Source: Aquatica leii (Eukaryota > Arthropoda > Insecta > Coleoptera > Lampyridae). Taken from it: a stretch of 64,000 nucleotides of DNA. The position numbers and the translations under genes were made by a program. The notes beneath the pieces were generated by a model, which saw only the letters and a program-made list of their open reading frames with translations, was not told the origin of the DNA and ran no database searches. The DNA lies in NCBI GenBank assembly GCA_035610365.1, contig CM069435.1, positions 11,769,123-11,833,122 on the forward strand. The letters run 5' to 3'. Positions 33,113-41,880 of the stretch are shown one piece after another. The stretch's first letter is position 1. Every line of letters starts with the position of its first letter.

Positions 33113-34856
33113 TGTAAGTAGACCTTATGTTTACTTGCATACAAAACCTAATTTTACTTAATTTACTGTTTAATCCAGAAACTGCAATTTCTATTTCCTT
33201 TTGAGGTAAATTTAGTTTTTCAGCAAATTTCGTTGTAATGAAGTTACTCTGGGACCCACTGTCTAACAAAACTCGACATGAATGAAAATTTCCGGTTTTA
33301 TCCGGAGTCTTTACAACTGCGGTTGATAGTAATACTTGATTTGATAAGTTATTAATATGAGCATTAACTATTGGAATTACAGCTGTTTCATTATTTTGTT
33401 GATTTTGTATCGACACAGTTTGTGGATCTTGAGGTTCTGTTAAATGTAGCAACGAATGATGTCGTTTTTGACAAGTTTTGCATTTTGCTAATATTTTACA
33501 ACGTTTTGTTGTGTGATTTTCTTGTAAACAATTTACGCATAATTTTTTTTGTTTCACTTCCTTAAATCTACTGTCTGGTGAAAGCTTTAAGAATTCTACA
33601 CAATCGTTAATAGTGTGATGTTTTGTACAAAATGAACATTTTAATTGATCAGTTGATACGTACGCGTTTATTTTTGATTTAATCGTAGTTTTACAGTTTT
33701 TATTATCTGAGCTTAATGTTTCTAGTAATCCACATTTATCCTCAAGAAAATTTAAAAGTTCATTTATTGTCGGAAATTACTTTTGTTTAATTCTAATAGC
33801 AGGTGCCTCCCATTCCCTACGAGTGATAGAATCTAGCTTATTTACTATCAAATAAATAATGATGGTATCCCAATGCCTAACAGGTTGTTCTAGTGCTTCT
33901 AGTGCACGTAAATGCTTATTTAGACCATCATGTAATTGCTGTAGTAATTTTTGCGATTCTTTTGTCAACTCTGGTAATTGAAAAAGCGCTTTAATGTGAT
34001 TATTCACTAGAAGTTGTTTGTTTTCGAATCGATTAATTAACATTTCCCATGCAATTTTGTAGTTTTCAGTAGAAATTTCTAACGATTTTAATAATTCTGA
34101 GGCTTCGCCTTTAAGAGATAACCGCAAATAATGAAATTTTTGTATATCTGATAGGTTACTATCATTATGGATGATTGACTCAAATGTATCTTTAAAATAC
34201 ATCCATTGGTCATAAGAACCGTCAAAGGTAGGTAACGGAATAGGCGGTAATTTAACAAGTTTAGTATTATTGTTACACACTGAACTCGGTAGCAAATCTG
34301 ACGTTAGTGCATTTATATTTAATTGCTTTATTAAACTTTTTGCTCGGGCCAAATATTCAAAAAAATCATTTTCAAATAATTCGCGCTAAAGTATCTGTTT
34401 CTATTAATTCTATTTCTGTTTGAATAATTTCGAATTTATTTTTAAGAGTTTCAAATTCTTGCACACGAATTTCTAACTGAATTACATCAATTTGATTGCT
34501 GTCCAATTTATCATAGTATGATTTAAAACGAGTTAAACTACAACAAATAGATTTATTAATACGTAACTATAAACATATCTAGTCTGCAGTAGCCTAGTTA
34601 TTGTTACCAAATGTATACAATTTTATTTAATTTAGAAATTAATAGTTACACAATTACCGAAGTATGCCACAAGGAAAGTGCGATTTATGGATAAATGTAA
34701 AGGATTACTGACCTTGTTGATGGCTTGAAGTGTGTTTCTGCGTAGTCTTCTAATTTCTTACGATTTTTTGCGTCACGATATTTAATCACTAAGTGATGCA
34801 ATTTTAATTGTTTATTTATGAACAACACTGATTCAATCCGGCTCGAAGGACCAAAA
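33113..34856 (-). pseudogene. Inverted partial BEL/Pao copy (leader, gag, protease)
   Basis: Reads minus from the primer-site side (34856) to the protease end (33113) and matches 29039-30886. Frames 33777-34352 (capsid region, unshifted) and 33081-33557 (knuckles plus protease) differ from the forward copy by about four residues in the 118 compared (R/Q, L/S, L/P, L/F). A stop after AIRIKQK occurs in both copies (TGA forward, TAA here), so it probably predates the duplication. The gag start region is damaged near 34386. At the junction (33105-33115) the forward coding sequence runs straight into this copy with a short ttgttg microhomology. Confidence 0.9.
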
Positions 34857-35270
34857 TGTTGCGTACTGCAACTTTTTAAATAAAAGAATGTATTGAAATT
34901 AAACTTGAATATATTAAATTTGTTATTATGTAATTTACAAGTTTACTATACGAGTTCCGAATTCATACTGACTAAAAGGTACAAACCAAAAGGTGTTATA
35001 CACATCAAAGTATTACTAAACGTTTACAAGAATTATGTATAATAGATAGTTTAACATGAAAAAGGTTTCCAAAATGAATTCACAGTAAAACGAGTTATAC
35101 AGAACAAACTATTACTAATATAAGTTTACAAGAATTATGTACAGTAGATGGTTTAATATGAATCATCCGCCAGTTCACAAAATTGTAAAAACAGATAAAA
35201 TAATCTGTCCTAACGGCCGTCTTACAATCGCTTCAACACAACTCTCACTTTTTAAAGAATTTTCATTCAT
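34857..35270 (-). repeat. BEL/Pao LTR (minus orientation)
   Basis: Starts TGTTGCGTACTGCAACTTTT next to the inverted primer site; its first ~90 bp equal the LTR end at 28959-29038. It contains a ~99-bp internal duplication: gttatacacatcaaagtatt (34995) and gttatacagaacaaactatt (35094) start parallel blocks, each with tttacaagaattatgta and a nearby gatngtttaa. The outer end is not defined; 35270 is a guess where the repeats fade. Confidence 0.6.
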
Positions 35271-35880
35271 CAATAAAATTAATTAAAAACAAAAACAACG
35301 TTTTATAAAAATGTAGGTAGTCACAACAAAATTAAAGGTTAGAATAGCTCATGTTAATGTCAATACAAACGTCAGAAATGTAAACAAAAACAGTTTCTAA
35401 ATAGCGGCAATTACATCAGCGTTATTTCCGTCAGAAAAAAATCTGAGATACTCCCAAATCGCACCTAAAGAAGTTTTAGCTCAAAAAATTACACAAACAG
35501 AAATTGTGATTTATTTTTGCTATTATAATTAAGGTAGTCTAGTAACTTGCACATTTCTTTAAGTCTTCATTGAGATTTTTTTAAAATAGGAAAATAAAAC
35601 TCAATGCTCTTGTTTTTTTAGTATGTTATTATTGACCTCTAAAGGAATAAAAAAAAATTTTTTTTGTTTTAATTTTACAACAATTATTATTATTATTGGT
35701 CAAAATAGACACCTTAAGAAAAAGGTACGTGACTGGCCCCGATAATTTCGGCTCTTAAGAACATCTGAAATCAAAAAATCAAATTAATTATTAATCTATA
35801 GAATTTTTGTTCTCGTTGAAACTAAGATTATTAAATTTTATCAAAAAATAACAAAATGGCAAATTTTCAAAAATAAAAGT
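35271..35880. other. AT-rich spacer, no gene
   Basis: A/T runs and an ATT microsatellite near 35680-35700. No frame of note. Confidence 0.45.
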
Positions 35881-35925
35881 GATTCTTTTCAGACTTCTTC
35901 TTCTCGAGTCCTTAAACCAAAAGTT

Positions 35926-36810
35926 TCATATGTCCTTCCAGTGGCGGGCACAGGCTATGGCCCTGTCGGTGGCTGCGGTGAGGTCCTCCATGGTGCATTT
36001 TTCGTCGAGGAGTCGGCACATCGGAAGATGTTCCATGGTCTGTCTTTCCCCGCAGTCGCATAAATCGCTGTCGCTAGAGTACCCCCACTTGGTCATGTTG
36101 ACTTTGGATCTGCCAGTTCTAGTGCGTAGGCGGTTTAGGCTTTTCCACGTAGTCCAGTCCAGATCACCGCCAGCGGGTAGGTGTTCTCCCACTTCTAGGC
36201 CGGTACCGTCGATTGCGTCGGTGTTTTTAACGCGTTCGCGCCATGAATCCAACCTCGCTGCTTTAGCTGTTGAGTCCAGGGGTTTCTCGGGTATGAAGCT
36301 TTTTCGGGATTTTAGGCGTTTGTCGACGTTGGTATGGCCGTACAATGGATGTCTGGGGTTCTCTAGTTGCCTCAGTTTTTCCCGCCTACTCGCTACATTT
36401 CTTCTTATGTCTGGTGGAGCAATACCGGCTAATAGGTAGAGGCTGTTAATGGGTGTCGGTTTCAGGCATCCCGTGATGTAGCGACAGCTCTCGTTGAACA
36501 CCGGGTCGAGTTTTTTGGCATGAGATGACCGCTCCCAAACTGGGCACGCAAATTCTGCTGTGGAGTAGCAGAGTGCGAGTGCAGTAGCGCGCAGGGTGGT
36601 CGGGTTGGCGCCCCACTTGGTGTTGGCCAGTTTTCTAAGGATATTGTTCCGAGCGCTGACTTTCCCCTTCGTCTTTTCCACGTGGGCCCTATAAGTCAGG
36701 GTCCGGTCGAGGACGACTCCGAGGTACACTGGGTTCTGGTGGTGTTCTATTTCCGTACCATTCCAGGTGATGCGTAATTTCCGGTTTTTCAGACACAAAT
36801 CGGACTTCAA
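35926..36810 (-). pseudogene. Non-LTR retrotransposon RT C-terminal region, open reading frame, 5'-truncated
   Basis: A 294-codon minus-strand frame without stops and clearly richer in G/C than its surroundings. It contains the post-catalytic LINE blocks NPVYLGVVLDRTLTYRAHVEKTKGKVSARN-type (YLGVVLDRTL at residues ~29-38), LRKLANTKWGANPTTLRA, LALCYSTAEFACPVWERSSH, ITGCLKPTPINSLYLLAGIAPP and, near the end, SLNRLRTRTGRSKVNMTKWG and a cysteine/histidine motif CDCGERQTMEHLPMC. This is the thumb-to-C-terminus of a Jockey/CR1-group ORF2. The catalytic YADD part and endonuclease are absent, so it is a dead-on-arrival 5' truncation; the first Met is not the real start. Its base composition and intactness suggest a recent insertion. 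Confidence 0.85.
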
Positions 36811-36989
36811 ATTGGAAAGTTAGAGATGGAAAAAAAATATCCTAGTCTCGACGAGAACTACTCATCTGTAGAATAACGTGTAAAAATTTCAGACCAATCG
36901 CTCTGATAGAATTTTTTTTTATCCGGGCCGACTGAAAAAACATTGTTTCAAGAAAAACGCGTTTAAAGTTTCAAAAACAAGTTAAAAAA
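36811..36989. other. Short AT-rich spacer between LINE and Mutator-like fragment
   Basis: Contains the 5'-truncation junction of the LINE near 36810-36830. Nothing else recognised. Confidence 0.4.
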
Positions 36990-37880
36990 AATTCATACTT
37001 ACATTAATTGTCTATGCCTGGAGCGTATAATATGCCTTCAAGTTCTTTGTAGACATCATCCTCAGCCAATTTTTTCTGCTCTGCGATTCATTCTGGATAC
37101 TTTAGAAGCTTTTGTGATGTCATTTTCCGCCTTTGAGTTTCGGGAGTTGTACAATTTCGCATACGCAAGAGCGACCAACTGTGACTCCCATAGTCTCTAG
37201 GATTTTTAAAATAGGTAAAAACTCTTCATTAAAGGTGCATGGCAGTGTCCACGCAGCAATTCCAAGTGTCTTTTGACCCAGAAAAATATGCTTTGGTGCT
37301 AAATTCCACAAGCAGTGGTTGAACGCCTGATTGTTATTCTGCGTGTTTCTGCCCATGCATCTTTCTAAAAGACATTCGACGACAGTTCTTCGTAAATTGG
37401 ATTTAAAACATTCGCAGTGTCCTTATCAAAAGCAGGCGGGTGAACAAACGTATATTGATTGTTTTCGACTCAAAGCTTTTGATATTGACACCACGAATCA
37501 GGACTCTACGGGCAGTAGGAATGCTGGGGCTTTTCATCCGTCATCATCAAATGATAATACGTTGCCCACACGGTTTTGTTCATCTCGCCAATTGAGTTTT
37601 CATTTCTCATAATTGCTAACTCATAATATGTACCAAGTTTTATCATTAACTTACTAGTTAATGAAAGATTTTTGACTTTTGTGACCTCACCATCTACTGC
37701 ATCCTTTTTTGATTTTCGTTAGTTTTTCTGTGTTATTTCTTCTTCTTTAGATTTTCTTTTAAATGCTGTAGTCTTTTTTTCTTTAGCAGCTTCAACTTGT
37801 TCTCTGGCATTTTGCAACTGTGTAAGAACTGTTTTGCTTCTTTGACACGCTTGTACATACGTTTTTTCCTTTTCTATCCA
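36990..37880 (-). pseudogene. Mutator-like transposase fragment
   Basis: Minus-strand pieces follow the C-terminal half of an animal Mutator-like transposase family: KLMIKLGTYYELAIMRNENS (37620-37680), MNKTVWATYYHLMMTDEKPQ (37540), SPDSWCQYQK (37490), YTFVHPPAFDKDTANVLNPIYEEL (37420), and the open frame 37120-37356 with GRNTQNNNQAFNHCLWNLAPKH, IAAWTLPCTFNEEF and LKILETMGVTVGRSC. An upstream Lys/Glu-rich coil (37700-37880) may be element-derived. Stops and frameshifts separate the blocks. Such enzymes move DNA by cut-and-paste. The N-terminal half and terminal repeats are missing. The family name is from memory of the motif pattern. Confidence 0.65.
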
Positions 37881-38390
37881 TATTTACGGAACAAATAATA
37901 ATCGTACACTAACAGTTTGTTCCAGATTTTAATTTAACTATGCTCCAAAATGGATATATATCATGCACAGGCATACCTTTTAGTAATCCCAACAGTACGA
38001 GATACTTTAACTAGCTATAAAAAATACGCGGAATACGTAGAGGAGTCTGGCCGATTGCAACTGTCGGGCAACTACAGGACGCTCTCAAATATTCATTATA
38101 ACTTTATTAATAGTTCGAATTTTTACAATGCACGCTTAATATATTTAACTTTCGAAATAAGTAAGAAAAAAATCGTTTTTTTAAACCCAAGTTACCAGAC
38201 TACTACCTTAAAGAGTTAGCGTGCTAAATTTCAGAATATGTGTTATTTTTACAGTTTTTACAGAATTATTTATAATTACAGTAGAAAGTCCTTAAGTCAA
38301 ATCTACAAGGAACTGAAATAAACTTCTACTTATGGAAACTTCGAGTAATAGAAAATTTTTCATTTTTGAAAAAAAACTAATTTTTATTCG
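37881..38390. other. No gene recognised
   Basis: A plus frame at 37950-38219 (89 codons) has no motif I know and probably lacks meaning; the rest is AT-rich. Confidence 0.35.
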
Positions 38391-39072
38391 TTAAGTCCTG
38401 TGAGGGGTTGATAGTCCTCCATCGGGCGCCTACCCAGGCGGCGGATAAGGGAACGCCTCCCAGTTATAGATGGTAAAAAATCAAATATACAGGATGAACC
38501 GCAACTAGCACCGTAGCGTCTGCTTCATAGTGAGCGGCTACAAACAGCGTCTGGCCCATATTGGGCCGCTGAATGAAAACGCGACAACCCGTCTGACAAA
38601 CGTGGTGCTAAATGTCAATTTAAGCCTCTCAAATAATCTATAAAATGCCAAACTCTAAAACAGAAAATATACCCCAAGTGGGTAGAGGTGGTAACTCGGA
38701 ATCCCACAGACATAAGATCAGTCTGCTTCAAGGATTCTAGGAGAAGCAAGAAATTAGGTAAAACAAAAAATGAGACAACCTTAAATATAGCAACGTACAA
38801 CTGTAGATCCCGACTAAGCAAAGAACAGTAATTAGTCCAAAAGAATCAACTATGACATATTCGGTCTATAAAAAGTAAAAAAAAACGAAGCGGCATGGTT
38901 ACTCTAAAAACGGAAAATACAGTATACATGGGAATGACAATGAGAGCCAAAAAAGAGTCAATTTTCTGATTAAAAAAATGTCTAGTTACAAAATTAGAGA
39001 CATTAACAGATATATCGGACAGAGTGGCCTATTGATTCAAATGTACGCTTCTACATCAACCCATCCTGACAA
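38391..39072 (+). pseudogene. RTE-like LINE, 5' part (leader and endonuclease N-terminus)
   Basis: Starts with a GC-richer leader containing a gggcgcctacccaggcggcg-type block. The apurinic-type endonuclease then begins near 38770: TLNIATYNCRS-like, NYDIFGL with a stop where the catalytic Glu region (CEVK) should begin, YTWE-type sequence, and finally QMYASTSTHPD at 39040-39072. The frame context resumes at 40917 after the inserted array element. Several stops make it a relic. Confidence 0.7.
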
Positions 39073-39074
39073 AC

Positions 39075-39655
39075 CCCAGAGTTAGACAACGAGGCCAGAC
39101 CTGGGCCAGTACTGAGAAACCTAAGTTTGGCGTACCTGTATTGGCCCAGACTTGGCCCAGGACTGGGTAGCTCAGCCTCGGCTATTACATGAGGATCCAA
39201 GCTTGGGCCTAGACTGATTGACCCAGCTTCGGCCATGCAAATTATTAGCCAAGCTTGGCCCAAGCTTGGATAACCCATCCTTGGCCATTCTATGAGAATC
39301 CAAGTTTGGCCCAAGCCTGTATAACCGAGCCTTGGCTATTCCATGGAGACCCAAGCTTGGTCCTACACTGGTTGACCCATCCTCGGCCATGCCAATTCTT
39401 ACCCAAGCTTGGACCAAGCTTGCATAACCCATCCTTGGCTATTTCGTGGAAACCCAAGCTTGGGCCAAGACTGGTTGACCCAGCTTCGGCCATGCAAATT
39501 ATTAGCTAAGCTTGGCCCAAGCTTGTATAACCCATCCTTGGCCATTCCATGAGAATCCAAGTTTGGCCCAAGCCTGGATAACCCAGCCTTCCTATTCCAT
39601 AGGGACCCAAGCTTAGTTCAAGACTGGTTGACCCAGCCTTGGCCAAGGCTGGATT
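39075..39655. repeat. Tandem array of ~51-52-bp units
   Basis: About eleven imperfect units, each with a (T/C)CCAAGCTTGG core, then a CCAAGC(T/C)TGG-like block, ACCCA(T/G)CC and TTGGC(C/T)AT. Unit types alternate in a higher-order pattern: gcaaattatt recurs at 39236 and about 39495, with a related gccaattctt between. Because 51 is a multiple of three, open frames appear on both strands here; these are artefacts of the repeat. Confidence 0.85.
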
Positions 39656-40440
39656 ATCTAAGAAAATAGCAATAATAATTTTTTTTCAATGTTAAAAATT
39701 TTAAAAAATTGGTTAATAAGTTGAGTTATGATAATATCGAAAGTGTAGAATTGAAACTTGAGCCGTTCGGTTACGTATGGCGAGATTCGGGTATTTTCGT
39801 TTAGCGCAGCCGCCATCCTTGTTTACATCATCTGTTAGTTAAATGTAAGATTTTTCTCATTGTTAGAATAGTAAAGGTGATGAATCAAATCTCCGAGTTT
39901 CAGTTATACAGTCATTGAATGTTAGTAATCTTTGAACTAGAAGGAAAAAACCTTCAAATATAATTTCTTCTGTTTACTCCGCAATTATCACGAGGCGAGG
40001 CTACTAAAAGTAATTATGTCTGATTCTTACCTTAGAGTTTAAAGATGGCGTGCGTTAAATAAACCAAAAAAGTTTTGAATAAAAAAACTAATTTAGATGT
40101 TAACCGGCAAAGTTTAAATAATCAAAGTGTAAACATCAGCTGTGTGAGTGACGTTAATGACCCTAGTGATACAGAAAACCAAAAAATATCAAACAAAAGG
40201 TGCCAAAATAAGTTGAACTTGAATGTGAACTAGTGATGGAGAATAATAACTGTACTAGCTAAATGTTAATATAATTTAAGACGAGATCTAAATAGTAATT
40301 AAAAAACTTTATGTAATTTAAATAGTACATAATACAAGTAATAACAATAAAGTGTAAATACGTTCATACAATTATTTATTCCATTGTTTTATTATTGCTT
40401 AATTCTTGGCATTTAATTTTGAGCTAGTTTTAGCAATTAA

Positions 40441-40560
40441 GCGTGGCCCAGTACTGGCAACTAAACATGGCCCAGATCTGGCAACTGAGCATGGCCCAGG
40501 TCTGGCAACTGAGCATGGCCCAGGTCTGGCAACTGAGCATGGCCCAGGCCTAGCGACCAG
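40441..40560. repeat. 24-bp tandem array, about five units
   Basis: Units of the form CATGGCCCAGGTCTGGCAAC plus TGAG, nearly identical in the centre. On the minus strand 24 bp equals eight codons and gives a repeated VARPGPCS peptide, which has no promoter or start context. Confidence 0.88.
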
Positions 40561-40703
40561 GACTGGGCCATGATTATCATTCCAGACTTTTTCCAAAACT
40601 GACCCAAGCCTGGCCTATACGCTTGGCCCAGGCTTGTACAGACTTGGGCCCAGCCTGGACCAAGCCTGGGCCTATGATACTTTCCTCTATGGGTATTTTG
40701 TTT

Positions 40704-40915
40704 ATGATTATAAGCGGCTTCCGGCTTAGATCGCGTCCTAGTTAAACACCCAGACTTTTAGGCTTAGTCCTAGCCTCTCCTTGAAAGCAAAAACAAGAAG
40801 TAGAGTCCTACTCAAGTTCTACTTCTTGTTTTGGCTCTCAAGAAGAGAAACCAAGCCTAAGTCTGGGTGGTGTTTAACTACGACGCGGTCTAAGCCGAAA
40901 GTCGCTTATAATCAT
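40704..40915. repeat. 212-bp near-palindrome (hairpin)
   Basis: ATGATTATAAGCG at 40704 is matched by CGCTTATAATCAT ending at 40915, and complementarity continues inward (ggcttccggctta / taagccgaaagtc; gttaaacacc / ggtgtttaac) to a centre where aacaagaagtaga (40792) faces tctacttcttgtt (40818). Mismatches and small indels indicate age. It could be a hairpin MITE or the terminal fold of the surrounding insertion. Confidence 0.85.
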
Positions 40916-40916
40916 G

Positions 40917-41880
40917 AAATAAATACTGCTATAAAAAGAGATAAATGCCACCAAAGCATTGTAGTGAGAGAATTTAATGCTATCCTAAGGCGACAATTAG
41001 ATAATAATACTGAAAAATATAGATTGGGTGAAAAAAATGACAAGAAAAACATGTTAACACCTTCTTTCACAAAGAAAAGCAAAGAAAATGGATATTAATC
41101 ACGGTGAAACAAAAAACGAAATCGACTATATACTAGCATCCGATAAAAATCTAATCCAACACGTAAAACAACATTAAACTCATTCAATGCTGGAAGCAAC
41201 CGCCGTATCGTAAAGGCCAAAGTCAAATTAAAAACATAACTAAACCTAATAAAAATACAAACCACTACAAAAGCTCCGTGAACACATACTGACTCAAAAT
41301 TGTAAAACTTACAAAGAAAAAGTTAGCAATTCTCTAAATTAGACCGAACACTCTCCAAATGAAATAAACCAGCTAACAACAATCATAAAAAAGGTTTACA
41401 AGAAAACGGAATTAGTGTAGCCAAGTAATAAAACAAATAAGCTTTCAGACGAAAAGATTAAAATGATTAAGAAAGGAATACAGAGAAGCCCAAAAGGAAG
41501 CAAAGAAAATAATACGTAAGGATATGGAAGATGCGTATGAAAAAATGCCAGAAGTAATAGAGAAAAACCGTAATATGAAATATCTAAGAAAATGTGAAAT
41601 AATAGCAATGAAGGACAAAAACGACAGTGAAATAACAAACAGAACAAGAGTAATGAAATTAACTGAGAAATATTACGAAGACCTATATTCCTCTAAAACA
41701 ACAAAACCTAAAAATTTAGTATAGATGCAAGTAACAAATGTTGGTTCTGAAGATTTACCCGAAATAGATAAAGAAGAAATAGCGTTTGCTCTACATCACA
41801 TGAAAAATAATAAAGCACAAAGAAAGAACAATATATTAATAGAAGTCGTCAAAGAAACTCGAGAAATAATCATACCATAG
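40917..41880 (+). pseudogene. RTE-like LINE, second part (endonuclease C-terminus, RT N-terminus)
   Basis: Continues the LINE interrupted at 39072: EINTAIKRDKC, EFNAILRRQLDNNTEKYRLG (canonical GDFNAI, so the catalytic Asp is Glu), LGEKNDKKNML, NEIDYILASD (41126) and a SNHRIVKAKVKLK-like end of the endonuclease at 41200, then linker and RT start: EKNRNMKYLRK (41565), YYEDLYSSK (41670) and VGSEDLPEIDKEEIAFALHHMKNNKAQR (41740-41825). The sequence ends before the catalytic RT domain. Multiple stops. The RT fragment at 13.6-14.5 kb may be of the same family. Confidence 0.8.

Larger units (their letters stand above)
39073..40916. mobile_element. ~1.84-kb insertion inside the LINE, with subterminal tandem arrays
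   Basis: Everything between the two halves of the LINE endonuclease: a left array of 51/52-bp units (39075-39655), an AT-rich non-coding core (39660-40430), a 24-bp array and further GGCCCA-rich sequence (40435-40700), then a palindrome (40704-40915). The core has no transposase. The arrangement resembles a non-autonomous DNA transposon with repetitive ends, possibly plus a second insertion (the palindrome). No target duplication could be established at the LINE junctions. Confidence 0.55.

Noticed and set aside
35879..36439. 186-codon plus-strand ORF
   Set aside because: Antisense shadow of the GC-richer LINE frame; no domain.
39051..39509. Overlapping open frames on both strands in the 51/52-bp array, giving GPSLG-type repeat peptides
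   Set aside because: They arise because the repeat unit is a multiple of three without stops; there is no start context, and both strands are open alike.
39075..39655. CRISPR-like appearance of regularly spaced repeats
   Set aside because: Units are contiguous and degenerate with no unique spacers; the context is eukaryotic.
40399..40596. Minus-strand ORF with repeated VARPGPCS peptide
   Set aside because: A translation of the 24-bp minisatellite, not a gene.
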